Assembly: GCF_025698545.1 (NCBI RefSeq)
Contig: NC_068569.1
Span: 18,972,001 to 19,036,000, forward strand
Direction of reading: 5' to 3'
Source of the DNA: Gossypium raimondii
Taxonomy: Eukaryota > Streptophyta > Magnoliopsida > Malvales > Malvaceae
DNA length: 64,000 bases
Part shown: piece after piece, positions 1 through 11,249 of the stretch
Position numbering within the stretch: position 1 is the stretch's first letter
How the letters are laid out: each line of letters begins with the position of its first letter
Notes under the pieces: generated by a model
Databases searched by the model: none
The model's input: the letters and a program-made list of their open reading frames with translations, nothing else
Told to the model about the DNA's origin: nothing
Translations under genes and position numbers: made by a program

Positions 1-1
1 G

Positions 2-818
2 AAAGTCCATCCACAGCATGCTGATGAAGTAAGAGCCGCAAAAGAGTTTCAAAATGAAGTAATGGCATTCATAGATATACGGCATTGAAATATCGTGAAG
101 TTCTATGGGTTTTACTGGTCTGCTGAACAATCATTCTTGGTTTACAAATACCTTGAAAAGGGTAGTTTGGCTAGAAATCTAAGCAATAAAGAAGCAGAAA
201 AAGAATTGGATTGGGATAAAAGGGTGAATATTATAAAAGGGGTTGCTCATGCCCTGTCTTACTTGCACCATGATTGCTCGCCGCCAATTGTTCATCCAGA
301 CCTTACAAGCAACAATGTTTTGCTCGACTTGGAATTTGAAGCTCACATTTCGGATTTTGGCATGGCTAAACTTCTCAAACCAGACTCATCTAATTGGACC
401 AATCTTGCTGGAACATATGGATATGTCGCACCAGGTGATGTAGTTTATAGAAATCTTTTGTTGCACGAAAGGTAGATCATCATTCAGAAATTGACTATTT
501 CTTTGTTTTTTCTTTTCCTTTGCAGAGCTTGCCTACACAATGAAGGTTACAGAGAAATGTGATGTTTATAGTTTTGGAGTGTTGATCATGGAAATTATCA
601 TGGGAGCACATCCTGGTGATTTGATCTCCACAGTACCATCTTCATCTCTTGAAAAGCAGCTTTTGGTGAAAGATGTTTTGGATCAAAGGCCTTTACCTCC
701 ATCACCAGACGTTCAGGACCAACTAATGTCTGTGATGAAGATAGATTTTATGTGCTTGGCTCACAATCCACATTCTAGACCAACTATGTACGTTGTTTCT
801 GTGCTACTAGCCAACTGA
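2..818 (+). pseudogene. LRR receptor-like kinase, kinase-domain fragment (MIK2-like), broken
   Basis: Serine/threonine kinase domain of a plant leucine-rich-repeat receptor kinase; the extracellular and membrane parts lie left of the window or are lost. The frame starts in the N-lobe (after the ATP-binding lysine region), meets an in-frame TGA at 86-88 where the family has Arg in RHRNIV, and continues to an intron at 435-525 (GT-AG). Splicing joins APE to LAYTMK, giving a normal activation-segment end. Exon 2 (526-818) carries the C-lobe ([20 protein letters not shown]) and a natural stop. The catalytic HRD is HPD (CCA at 296-298), while DFG at the Mg site is kept. The nonsense codon and HPD together argue for a pseudogene. 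Family assignment is firm; the exact subfamily is inference. Confidence 0.85.
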
Positions 819-1085
819 ATCATTTCCTCCCAAGAGTCTTACATTGAATTGAAGACCACCATGTGTTCTGTTTCTCAGCTGTCACGCTGAAGTCTGAATG
901 TTTCTTGTTATGTCATTCCTTGTATACAAGAAGATTAGTAAGAATAATTTTCCTAGGTTTTCATGTATCATATTCATGTTAAGGACCAGCAAGTGTTGGG
1001 TGCAATGGCAAGGCACATTGCATTCCTAAGGTAGACCCAGGTTCAAACTTTGGAGATGACTCGTCCAAATAAATGAAAAGGCTTA

Positions 1086-4000
1086 GAAAATTTTAATGTT
1101 TCCAAACTCTCCTTCCTTGATTTGGCCCACAATGGTTCTTATGGAAATATTCTATCTGAACAATGCTTGTTGTCAACTCTGGACCATCTAGCAATGGATC
1201 ATAACAACGTAAGTGGAACCATTCCACAAGAGATGGGGAAGTTAAGGTCACTTTCTCAGCTCTTTTTACATGAAAATAAACTCTCCGGTAATATCCCTTC
1301 TATGGTGAATTTGAGCAACTTGGTTAAGCTCTATCTCGGTGTCAATGAACTCCCCAGCTCCATCACTGAAGAACTTGGGATGCTAAGATCTCTTGGCTTG
1401 TTTGGTTTATCAAGGAACCATCTTAATGGTAGCATCCCTAGGAAACTTGACGGTTTAGCATTTCTTTAGCTTTCGAGCAACAAACTCTCTGGCTCCATAC
1501 CCGCAGAATCAGAATGCTTAGGTCTCTCTATCAGCTTCAGCTGTGGAATATTAGTCTCACTGGTCAAATCCTGATTCCATAGGAAACCCCATTTCAAAAG
1601 TTTTGGATTAGCTGAGAAATAACTAACTGGAAATTTACCAGAAAATATATGCTTTGGTGGATTGCTTGGGAAACTTACTGTAGAAACCAACCATTTCATA
1701 GCCCCCATACCAAAGAGTTTGGAAATTGCACCAGCTCAACAAGACTTAAGCTTGAAGAGAATCAACTTAGTGGAATCATAGCTGAAGGTTTTGACACATA
1801 TCTGAACTTGAAGTACATTGATTTTAAGTTATAACCATTTGTCTGGGGAGCTATCTGATAAATGGGAACAATACCTCCAATTTGACAAGCTTGAGATTTG
1901 CCAATAATAGCGTCTCAGAAGAATGCCAACTAACCTTGGGGGAGCACATCAGCTACAAATACTTGACATATCTATAAATCATTTTACATGGGATTCTAAA
2001 CATCCTTGGAAGGTTGACATCACTGAACATCCTTTTGCTTGATGATAACATGTTATCTGGTGACTTTTCCCTAGGGATTCTGATACTCTATGGTATGCAA
2101 AGCCTTAGCCTTGCAGCAAACGAAATGTACTACTCAATTCCCAGTCAACTACGACAGTGCTTGAATTTAAGTATGAACAAGTTTAATGAAGACACCCCCC
2201 TCTGAGATTGGCAAATTACAATTGATACAAACTCTGGATCTACTGAAAATGGCGAACAATGCTGCTGTTATGTTTTTATTAAAGTGCATGCTACTACGAT
2301 GATTTTGTTGAGTGCATACGGCTTGTATGCATGCTGCAGCAATTGTGCATGTTGCAGCAACATATTTTTTGTTTTAGTTGCAATGTAGGTTAATTTATAT
2401 AAATAATATAAAAAAATTAATTTCTGAAATGAGTGTTAGTGGGTTTAATTACGAAAATAGTATGTTTTTTGGGTGGAGCCTTTCTCATAGGTGCCACCAC
2501 CTTTTTCATAATAAATATTTTTTTATGTTTTTATAAAAAAATATTTTTTAAAAATATATATATTTATACAGGTCAAAATATGGTCAACGGGTCAAAATGC
2601 GGGTTGAAAATATTTTGTTATAAATTGTTAGTTATTTTGTTAGTGTTTTGTGTTTTGTGATTTTTATTAATGTAAAATTATTTTATTAATTATTTTGTTA
2701 GTAATTTATGTAAGTGTTTTGTGTTTTGTGATTTTTAGTAATATAAAATATTTAAAAAATATTTTTATAGTTATTTTGTTAGTAATTTATGATTAGTTTA
2801 TAAATTGTTAGTGTTTAATTTAGGGTTTCGTAATTTTTTAGTAATGTAATTTTAAAAAAATAATTTTATAGTTATTTTGTTAGTAATTTATGATTAGGTT
2901 ATATAAATTGTAGTATTTTTGACTTATTAGTAATGTAAATTCTTTTTAAAAATTGTTAGTTATTTTGTTAGTAATTTATGATTAGTTTATAAATTGTTAG
3001 TGTTTAGTTTAGGATTTTGTGATTTTTAGTAATATAATTTTTAAAAAATAATTTTATAGTTATTTTGTTAGTAATTTATGATTAGGTTATATTAATTGTT
3101 AGTGTTTAATTTAGTGTTTTGTGATTTTTTATTAATGTAAATTTTTATAATATAATTTTATTTTTATTTGACTTAGCGCCTATCAAATAGGAGTCACCAG
3201 CCTATGAGAAAGACGCCACCAATAAAATAATATTAATTTTTAAAAAATTATTATAAAAAAAGTGAAGGGGCTATAAAAAAAATATCATTTTCGTAATTAA
3301 TCCCAACCCATTTCAAAAATTAATTTTTTTATATTATTTTTGTAAATTAACCATGCTTGGGAGACATTAAACATTTCCTACAACATATTTTTTTGGTTCT
3401 ATTGCATCTACTTTTGACAACATGTTTTGTTTGACGTCTGTTGAGATATCCTATATTCAGTTTGAAGGTTAATTTCCAAATTCTAAAGCCTTTATTGAGG
3501 CTCTATTTAGAACATTGAGAAATAACAAAGATTTGTGTGGGAATTCTACTGGTTTTCAGCCTTTCCCATCCACGAGCCAAAATGGACGACTGACAAAGAG
3601 TAACCAAATCCTATTGATCTTGGTCCTTCTTTTTGGCAGTGAAGCTCTTTTATTGTCATTGTTTGTATTTCAAGAACTAGGGAGAAGGAAAACGAATCAA
3701 GAGACGCACATACTGGAGATCTCTTCATAATACGGTGCTACGATGGAAAAAATCGAGCATTCAGACATCATTAAAGCAACCAAAGGAATCCACTCAAAAC
3801 ATTGTGTCAGAGTACGAGGATTTGGAAGTGTATACAAAGCTGAGCTTCCAACTGGTCAAGCTCTTGCTATTAATTGACTCCACACATCACCAGAAGATGG
3901 AATGACCACTCTAAAAGCCTTTTACAAGTGAGATCAATGAACGACATCGCAACATTAAGAATCTTTATGGTTTTTGTTTGCACATGCAATACTGCTATTT

Positions 4001-4365
4001 GGCCAATGAGTTGTTCAAGGGCTGGCGCTTGGAGAAGTTTCTAAACAGCGAGGAAAACAGGAAAAGCAATGAAGCTTGGGTGGATCAAAAGGATAAATGT
4101 CATGAAAGTTGTGTTGTATGCCTTATCCTATATGCATCATGATTTTTCCCCTCCTATAGTCCACCCTGACATATCAAGCAAAAACATTCTACTGGACTTG
4201 GATAACGAGGTTCATATCTCTGGACTTTTGGCACTGCCAAGCTTCTAAAACTCATCCCACCTCCATCAAATCAAATGGTGCGGTATATGGTGTTCCTAAA
4301 GAAGACAATTTTCTTACGAGGACATTATGGGAGGTTCTTGGTCTTGAAGCTCAACTTCCTGAACC
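1086..4365 (+). pseudogene. Second LRR receptor-like kinase copy, heavily broken
   Basis: LRR units are readable at 1122-1469 (motifs such as LSGNIPS and LNGSIPR), then in shifted frames to about 2210. After a 1.2-kb interruption a juxtamembrane/TM segment follows at 3515-3730 (NNKDLCGN, then a hydrophobic LILVLLF stretch). A kinase N-lobe follows at 3742-3877 (FGSVYKAELPTGQ), stopping where the ATP-binding Lys should be. C-lobe pieces in several frames include VHPDIS at about 4159-4176. Frameshifts, stops and lost LRRs show this is dead. It lies in tandem behind the fragment at 2-818 and shares its HPD change, so the pair looks like a local duplication. A 25-base piece of the kinase recurs at 4365-4389. 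Confidence 0.85.
2388..3352. mobile_element. Non-autonomous TIR element in the RLK pseudogene
   Basis: The ends are imperfect inverted repeats of 70 or more bases: GGTTAATTTA at 2388 and TAAATTAACC ending at 3352, both followed inward by AATAATATAAAAAAATTAAT and a TTAATTACGAAAAT block. The interior is AT-rich, has no coding potential and consists of about six decayed 90-100-bp direct repeats (core TTATTTTGTTAGTAATTTATG, about 2630-3140). A second mirrored patch, CTTTCTCATAGG with GGTGG before it, lies at 2472-2491 and inverted at 3201-3220. I saw no clear target-site duplication. The long TIRs suggest a Mutator-like derivative, but that is inference. Confidence 0.7.
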
Positions 4366-4899
4366 AAGCAAAAACATTCTACTGGACTTCCACGCAACAA
4401 CATTTTTTATACAATAGACATAATCTAAAGGTAAAATAGGTGGATGTAAAATTATAAAGGATGGTGTTTTTGAAATTAACTGCATATAGGGTGAATAATT
4501 AACTTTAGAGCTGAAAACAATAATGATTAAAGAAGACAAAAGGCTCCGCTTTGTTCTTAAAGATCTTATCATTATAAAATAACAATCATTCTTTTTGAAG
4601 AAACGGAAACAGCGTGATTACCGACCACGTCATCTTAACCTTACCCCCTAAAAATATCTATCCCCAACATTGTCATTTCCGTTCACGTGGGCCGTAATTA
4701 TTGGTCAACTTTTGGCAGTGACAGCTAGACAGACAGGTAGCAGTTTCGTCGAGAACATTCACGTGGCAAAATTGGGAATTTACTTGGACGCGGCATTCCG
4801 GACCGGACAGACACGTCTACTTAAGTTTAAGCTCCGCTGTCCAAAATTCACTCTCTCGTTTCTATACAGATTCAGAAAGAAATAAAGGAAGAAGAAGCA
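4366..4899 (+). promoter_or_regulatory. Annexin upstream region with two G-box cores
   Basis: There is no gene in this stretch. Two CACGTG palindromes (G-box cores, bound by bZIP/bHLH factors in plants) lie at 4684-4689 and 4760-4765, about 215 and 140 bases before the annexin ATG. The second is in CACGTGGC, as in ABA-response elements. I saw no convincing TATA box. A 5' leader rich in AGAAAG/AAGAAG runs up to the ATG at 4900. Function is inferred from motif and position only. Confidence 0.4.
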
Positions 4900-6809
4900 A
4901 TGGCCACTCTTACAGTGCCCACGACAGTTCCTTCAGTGTCTGAAGATTGTGAACAACTAAGAAAAGCCTTTTCAGGTCTCTCCTCTTTCAGTTTCTTCCC
5001 TTTACCATTTCTCTCGTATGTTAATCTAACTATGTTTACTTTGATCTTCTCCATACAATATTGATCGGATCAAACTTCTTTACACTAGGATCTATAATGA
5101 ACGACCTTTTTTCTGATTTTATTTCGTAATTGAAAATGGTCTTCATTTTTACACCAAAAGAGTTCCTTTTTTCCCGTGCTGGTGGGTGGATCTTGCGATG
5201 ATCTACCACGATCTGTCAAGATTGTGTGGAAGAACTGAAAAAGATGATCATCAAATGATAATGCCTTTTATTAGTTAAGCAAGTTCCTTGGTTTATGACG
5301 CCTGATTAGTGTTTTTTGTTTATACTGCGGCTTATAGTGGTATGCTTTTTCTTGACTTTTTTATCAGTTTTGATGATCTGATGATGATATGGTTTTGTTC
5401 TGGTATTAAGAGACTTCAAGTCTTTTGATGTGTAAACATAGTATAATAGCATGTCTTACAAACAACTTTAAACTGACCGAGTTTTTGTCTTAAATTATTT
5501 TATCGTCGTTCTATGAGGCAGTTTCTCCACACATTGATATAAAGCTTGGATTGATGTTTCATTGCAGGATGGGGAACTAATGAGGGCTTAATCATAGATA
5601 TATTGGGTCACAGAAATGCCGAGCAACGAAACTTGATTCGAAAAACCTACGCTGAAACCTATGGAGAGGATCTCCTCAAGGCACTAGACAAGGAGCTCTC
5701 GAATGACTTTGAGGTCAGTTTGCAAAATCAATTGCTTTATTCACTGCTAGAGACTATTTTACATATTTTTATTTTATGGCCTGGAATGCTGACTAACCTT
5801 GGTCGCTTTCCGAGTTCTTATCAGAGGCTGGTTCTGCTTTGGGCTCTTGATCCTGCTGAACGTGATGCCCTTTTGGCTAATGAAGCCACCAAAAGGTGGA
5901 CTTCAAGCAATCAGGTCCTTATGGAAATAGCCTGCACAAGGTCTGCCAACCAACTGCTTCACGCAAGGCAGGCTTATCATGCTCGTTATAAGAAGTCGCT
6001 TGAAGAGGATGTTGCTCATCACACGACTGGCGACTTCCGTAAGGTATATTAGATGGATGCTTAAGTTATCTGTAAAAACTAAACTAGGTCTTGTATATTA
6101 TGTTAGCGAGTCAATGAAGTTTTTATTATTTGTTTTCTGTTCTGACTAGCCCTGCTTATTTATGTGTCTTTATTCCTTTCAGCTCCTCCTACCTCTAGTG
6201 AGTTCATACAGATATGAGGGAGAGGAGGTGAACATGACTCTGGCGAAAACAGAGGCGAAGTTGCTTCATGAGAAAATTTCAGACAAAGCTTACAGTGATG
6301 ACGATGTCATAAGGGTTTTGGCTACAAGAAGCAAGGCACAGATCAATGCAACTCTGAATCACTACAAGAATGAATATGGAAATGACATAAACAAGGTAAA
6401 CAAAGTTGGATTTTGGCTGTTTTGTATTTGAGTATTTCAAGGCATCTTTACTTTTATACTAGAAGCCAATTACTTATCAAAGTTTTCCTTGGTCTTCGAT
6501 TCCTATCTGCAGGACTTGAAGGCTGATCCTAAGGATGAGTTCCTTGCACTACTAAGGTCCACAGTGAAGTGCTTGGTCTATCCGGAAAAGTATTTTGAGA
6601 AGGTTCTTCGCCTAGCAATCAATAGACGAGGAACGGATGAAGGAGCTCTTACTAGAGTTGTTTGCACTAGGGCTGAGGTTGATCTAAAGATCATAGCAGA
6701 TGAGTACCAGCGAAGGAACAGTGTCCCACTGACTCGTGCCATTGTCAAGGACACTCATGGAGACTATGAAAAATTGCTGCTGGTACTTGCAGGACATGTG
6801 GAGAATTGA
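4900..6809 (+). CDS. Annexin (cotton Gh1 / AnnD1-like), 5 exons, 316 aa
   Basis: Calcium-dependent phospholipid-binding protein, soluble and recruited to membranes. In plants it is linked to calcium signalling, secretion, stress and, in cotton, fibre growth. Exons: 4900-4975, 5568-5713, 5825-6043, 6183-6395, 6513-6809; all introns are GT-AG and phases close to give 316 aa, the normal plant length. There are four annexin repeats. Repeat 1 has the type-II calcium loop GWGTNEG (residues 26-32), repeat 4 has RRGTDEG; repeats 2 and 3 lack the loop, as usual in plants. The His of ILGHRN (residue 40), discussed for peroxidase activity, is kept. From memory it is almost identical to cotton annexin Gh1. 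A polyadenylation-like AATAAA follows at about 6839. The ATG at 4900 is the first in the leader and gives the expected MATLTVP start. Confidence 0.96.
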
Positions 6810-7443
6810 ATCTGATATCATGAGACAATTTCCTGGTGAATAAATGTTTATGACCAAACTATAATGGTCTAGTGTGGTTACGAGGTTTTCCTGTTTTTCT
6901 ATGTACTAATGCGAGTTATATGTTATCCAAGAATTCGAAGTCTACTTAAAACCATATACAAGAGGCTTTTTTTTATCTTTTCTTTTGTGTGGCTACTGAT
7001 TCTATCTTGCATCAAGCAGAAGCCGCTATCTTTTTTAAAAAACCTAGGATCATGCAATAATGCTTTTCAAGAATCTCCATATTCGAGAAGAAAATATGCA
7101 AAACCCAAAGAGAAATTTAGAAATCTGATTTGCAATATTCCTAAGCATACCCGAAAGTCAAATCTTAAACGTGACAAAATATCAGACATCCCAAGTTTGG
7201 TTAAAAAAGACAACAAAATAATACAAGTTGAAACTACATAATGAACAAACTAGAAGCAAAATTTTCTTCTACATCCTTAAGACTCTCAAAGGTAATCCGC
7301 TGATGCTGCAAAGCCTTCCACCACGACAGCAGGCACCAGAATTTCATGTACATTATATTATCTAGTAACCCAAGGACACTGACTACTTTGTAGTGAACAG
7401 CTAGCAAATTTGGAAGCACGACAACAGCGGCAGAGTGACTCCA
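6810..7443. other. Convergent 3' region between annexin and PUF genes
   Basis: The annexin and PUF genes point at each other with about 630 bases between stops. The stretch holds the annexin 3' UTR and, on the other strand, the PUF 3' UTR. Open frames here have no recognisable domain and poor composition. No repeat or RNA gene was seen. Confidence 0.6.
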
Positions 7444-10400
7444 TCACTTTTTCAGGAGGTTCCTAGAGAATATTCTCTTGCAATATGGGCTGGTACGCAA
7501 GATCATGTGGGGACGGACAGCTCCAACTAGAGAAGCATGAAGGGAACCCTGCTTTGAGACAAAATGTTTAGAGATGAAAATCATGCTTCTTCAGACAAAA
7601 GTTAACTTATACAAGAGACGAAAAGAGATACTAGGATAGATTTCATTCAAATTTTGATCAAAATATTATCCGAGTACCCATACCTTAGTTACTGCTAAGG
7701 CAGATTGAATGACATAGTTGGCAAATGGGTCTTGCAATAATTGTTCAAAGTGTACGACAGAGATCAACTCATGGATGATTTGCGACCGGCTTTCTGCAAA
7801 ATACTTGAGGCATTTTTCGACAACATGACTGCTAAATTTCTGCATTGAGAGGTGAACATAGTGCCCTTTGAACTGAGAAAGTAAGTTGTCAACAGCAGAG
7901 CGAACCTTTAGCTCTATAATGTACTGAACAACATAGTTTCTGTTTCAGAGAAAAATGAATATTACAATCAGAGAGATAAATAAATTAAAGAAAACTTTGG
8001 AGAAAATGAAGTTCAAAATATATTTTTTTCATGATGAAATTCTCCTCTAGTTATGATTTTAGTTAACTTATTTTACTATAGAGTTGATAGATCAGACTTG
8101 TTTCACAGGATGCATTTGCTTCTAAAGTTTGCCAAATTCTTGTTTTAAAGGTTTTTTTTCCCATTTAGGTAACCTAATATGTACATTACAGAAAACAAGA
8201 CAAATAAAGATTGGAAGAACTAATAATTGATAATGCAAAATCTGCTTGATATAGGAGCTTAACTTGTCATTTTTATTCTTAATACCAAGTGAATGCATCC
8301 CATGCTCATTTGACATAATGTAGAAAGAACAGAAATGGCCGATGTAATTATAGAGGATCAATGTCTCTCAGAAACATAAACAATCAGTCAGAAAACTTGG
8401 AAGGAAATAAGGAACTAAGTTGACATACATGAACTTTTACCTTACACAAGGGTGTAACTTGTAAGTACTAGTTTGAAGATATGATTCATTAGCATGAAAA
8501 AATCATTTTAACATAAGAAGCAACTGCTTTTTTATGATTCATACATTCCATTAGCATGACAAAGATGTAAATATAAACAGGATTAATGTTTCCAATAAGC
8601 TAACTTAGTCATCAAAACCAACAATAAAAGAGGATGAAAGAAACAAACAAACAAAAAAATATCTTATTACCCAAAAGGATCTTGAGCAAGTAGAAGTCCA
8701 TTTCGGGAAATTTGGGTAATTAGGTTATATCGATGTTGCCCATTTGAATGAGCAATGCAGCGTTGCAACACACAGCATCCATGACGATGAGTGGCAATAT
8801 CTACGCAAAATTGTGCAGCAGCATCAAAAATAATCTGCATTGGTAATTAACAGAAGCAAAGGACCAAAAATGTTTCAGAATCAAACTTGGCAAAAGAAAA
8901 TATACACATCAGAAAATGCAATGCATCAAAGTAGAGATAGAATTCCTAACACAGGAAATGCACCAATGCCCACCAACTACAGTTTGAATTAGAAGCATGC
9001 TTCTAGTACCAACAATTATGACTGAATTCTAGTTTTTTGGTTCATGACCCACAACAAGAGAGCCTGACCAATTCTGTAAAATTGCAAGCTAAAAGTTCTC
9101 CCAATGGACCAAAAACTCTTCAAGAATCATGAGTTACTATCTATCTCAAACCCATCATAGCCTGTTAAAGGTTGTTTCCTCCCTTGGAAAGAATTGTTCA
9201 TAATAATAAATATTCAGAAAGATAGAATAGATTCCTTCAAATTGGATCCTTGCATTTGTGTCAGTTGCTTGTCATGCACTGGCAATATGCCAATACCTGT
9301 AATTAAGCTAGTACCTGCAAGAAATCTTTCTCCTGTTCACAAGGCTTATCTAACCATCAACGAGTTAAATTATATACCGATGTCTCAAAATACACACACA
9401 AAAACGAAAAACATATCCTGCAATGACCCAGAGGAGAAACATGGCATGACACTAGGCATAGGTAATAGTCCATAGCATAAAGATATCCAAGATAACCATA
9501 TAATTTTCTTTAGAAGACTTGAGTAAACCTTGTCAAGATGAAAAAAAAGCATATATCTGTGATCTGTCCAAATAGTTAACTAGAGATAAACCATATAGTG
9601 GGTTGACACGATGAAATGAGACTGTAGTGGTCTAATTAACCTAATATATGTAAAAAAAAGAAGAATGTCCATGGTTGGGGTCATTCGTGAGCAAAAGTAT
9701 TGAACCTCGTAAGTTAATTCACCCTCATCATTGTACCTTATTATCTTCATTACCAAGGCATTGCAAGAAGCGCTGCAAAACATGATTTCCATTGAGATCC
9801 TTGATAAGATCAAGAATTCCAGGTTTAAGAGCTGACTTGATAAGAGAAACTTCTTCTCTGGATTTGAGAGTCTCAATCAACTTCTGTACTACACGAGTAC
9901 TGAAATATAGCAGTATACCAGTTTAGCAACAAATATATATACATATTATATAGGAAGAGAAAAGGCAAAGAATACGAGTAACAGAAAATAGAATGAAGAA
10001 TTCAATGATAATGAAGCAGTTACCCATATGTGTTTAAGGAAATCCTCACTAGCTGTCCTGATTCTTTTGTGACCATGTGAACAATCTGCAGTCTTTGTTC
10101 TTCAGTACATACATCCAGCAACTTTTGCACAAGGTAGTTTCCAAAGGGATCCATCATAAGTTCCACAATATTATCAATAATTTCATTGAATATTATTTGA
10201 ACATCTAAACAGCTTCCTTCATCAAATATCCTTTGCAAGAAGCGACAATGATTCTGGTCCTTAGCCATGTAATTAATACATCCTCGGAACTCAGCCAGGG
10301 AATATGGAGTTGGCATTAGTCTTACATTTTCTCCATGATTTTTATCAAGTTTAGAGCTTTTCTCTAGAAGGTTTTTGAAAGATTTTTTCTTATGACGCTT

Positions 10401-11249
10401 GAATGAATCGTGGCCCAAGTTCTGAATACCATACTTCAAATCTCTTCCTTGAATGATGACACTGCGATCCTCCACAAGAGGAATTTTAGTGTGCATGAAC
10501 CTAGGATCACTCAAAGAATCAATGACACCTCTACCTCCATTACCATCCATCCCACTTTGCTTTGAGAAAACAAAAGGATAATAGGTATTCTGTAATGGAA
10601 TACCCCTATTATCAAAACTCCTGCACTGTTCCATTCTCTGCTCCAAATGATAGTTTCTTTGGTTATTATGCCAACTCCATTTTGAAGCCAAATCATTGGA
10701 ATGATTATAAGCAATGTTCTGAGGCCCCAACGAATCACCCTTTTCGTTTCCTCCCTGCAAACCAAGCAATGTGGACCTCATGACATCATTACCATCAAAA
10801 TACATTGAAACTTGTAGTGGAGAAGATTGAAACCCTTTGCTAAAACCTTCATATGAAGTATATTTTCCAGCATTATAAGAATAAACATCACCCAAACCAA
10901 GGCCAAAACCATTTGGGTCGCTCTCAGATCTCCTCATTTCAGCAGAACCGTCACTATCTATCTCTTCATTTCTAATATGCATTTGATATAGATTATCGCA
11001 CAAATCAAGACCATCCTCGACCGATCTTTCTTCATTCACGTTCGTATTTCTGAAATGAAAATCGGGTAAAGAGGTAGAATCCAACCAGAGTCTATAATCA
11101 TGAAACTCGGGCAGTTGTTGTTGTTGTTGGTCTTCAAATGACGAACTTTCTTCATGTGAAGAAAACCCATTTGAGAAAGAGCTTGAAGGAGAAGGGGAAA
11201 CTTGATTCATCATCTTCTTCTTCTCCTTCTTCTCACCCGTTTCAACCAT
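7444..11249 (-). CDS. Pumilio/PUF-family RNA-binding protein, 5 exons, 637 aa
   Basis: Cytoplasmic sequence-specific mRNA-binding protein; PUF proteins bind UGUA-type sites in 3' UTRs and repress or destabilise the mRNA. Exons on the minus strand: 11249-10024, 9899-9737, 8834-8671, 7939-7684, 7548-7444; all junctions are GT-AG and phases agree. Residues 1 to about 320 are low-complexity, with a Ser run and a five-Gln run. Eight PUF repeats fill about 325-620. Their RNA-facing motifs, in order, are CRFLQ, NYLVQ, TRVVQ, NHVLQ, CCVLQ, NYVVQ, SHVVE, NYVIQ. The C-terminal cap ends RNLLKK. The start is the first ATG in frame; upstream in-frame codons are not ATG. The size and N-terminus suit the Arabidopsis APUM7-12 group. 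Repeats 5 and 7 differ from the classical code. Confidence 0.94.

Noticed and set aside
6909..7241. 110-codon frame after the annexin
   Set aside because: Lies in the shared 3' flank, has no family features, and resembles translated AT-rich UTR.
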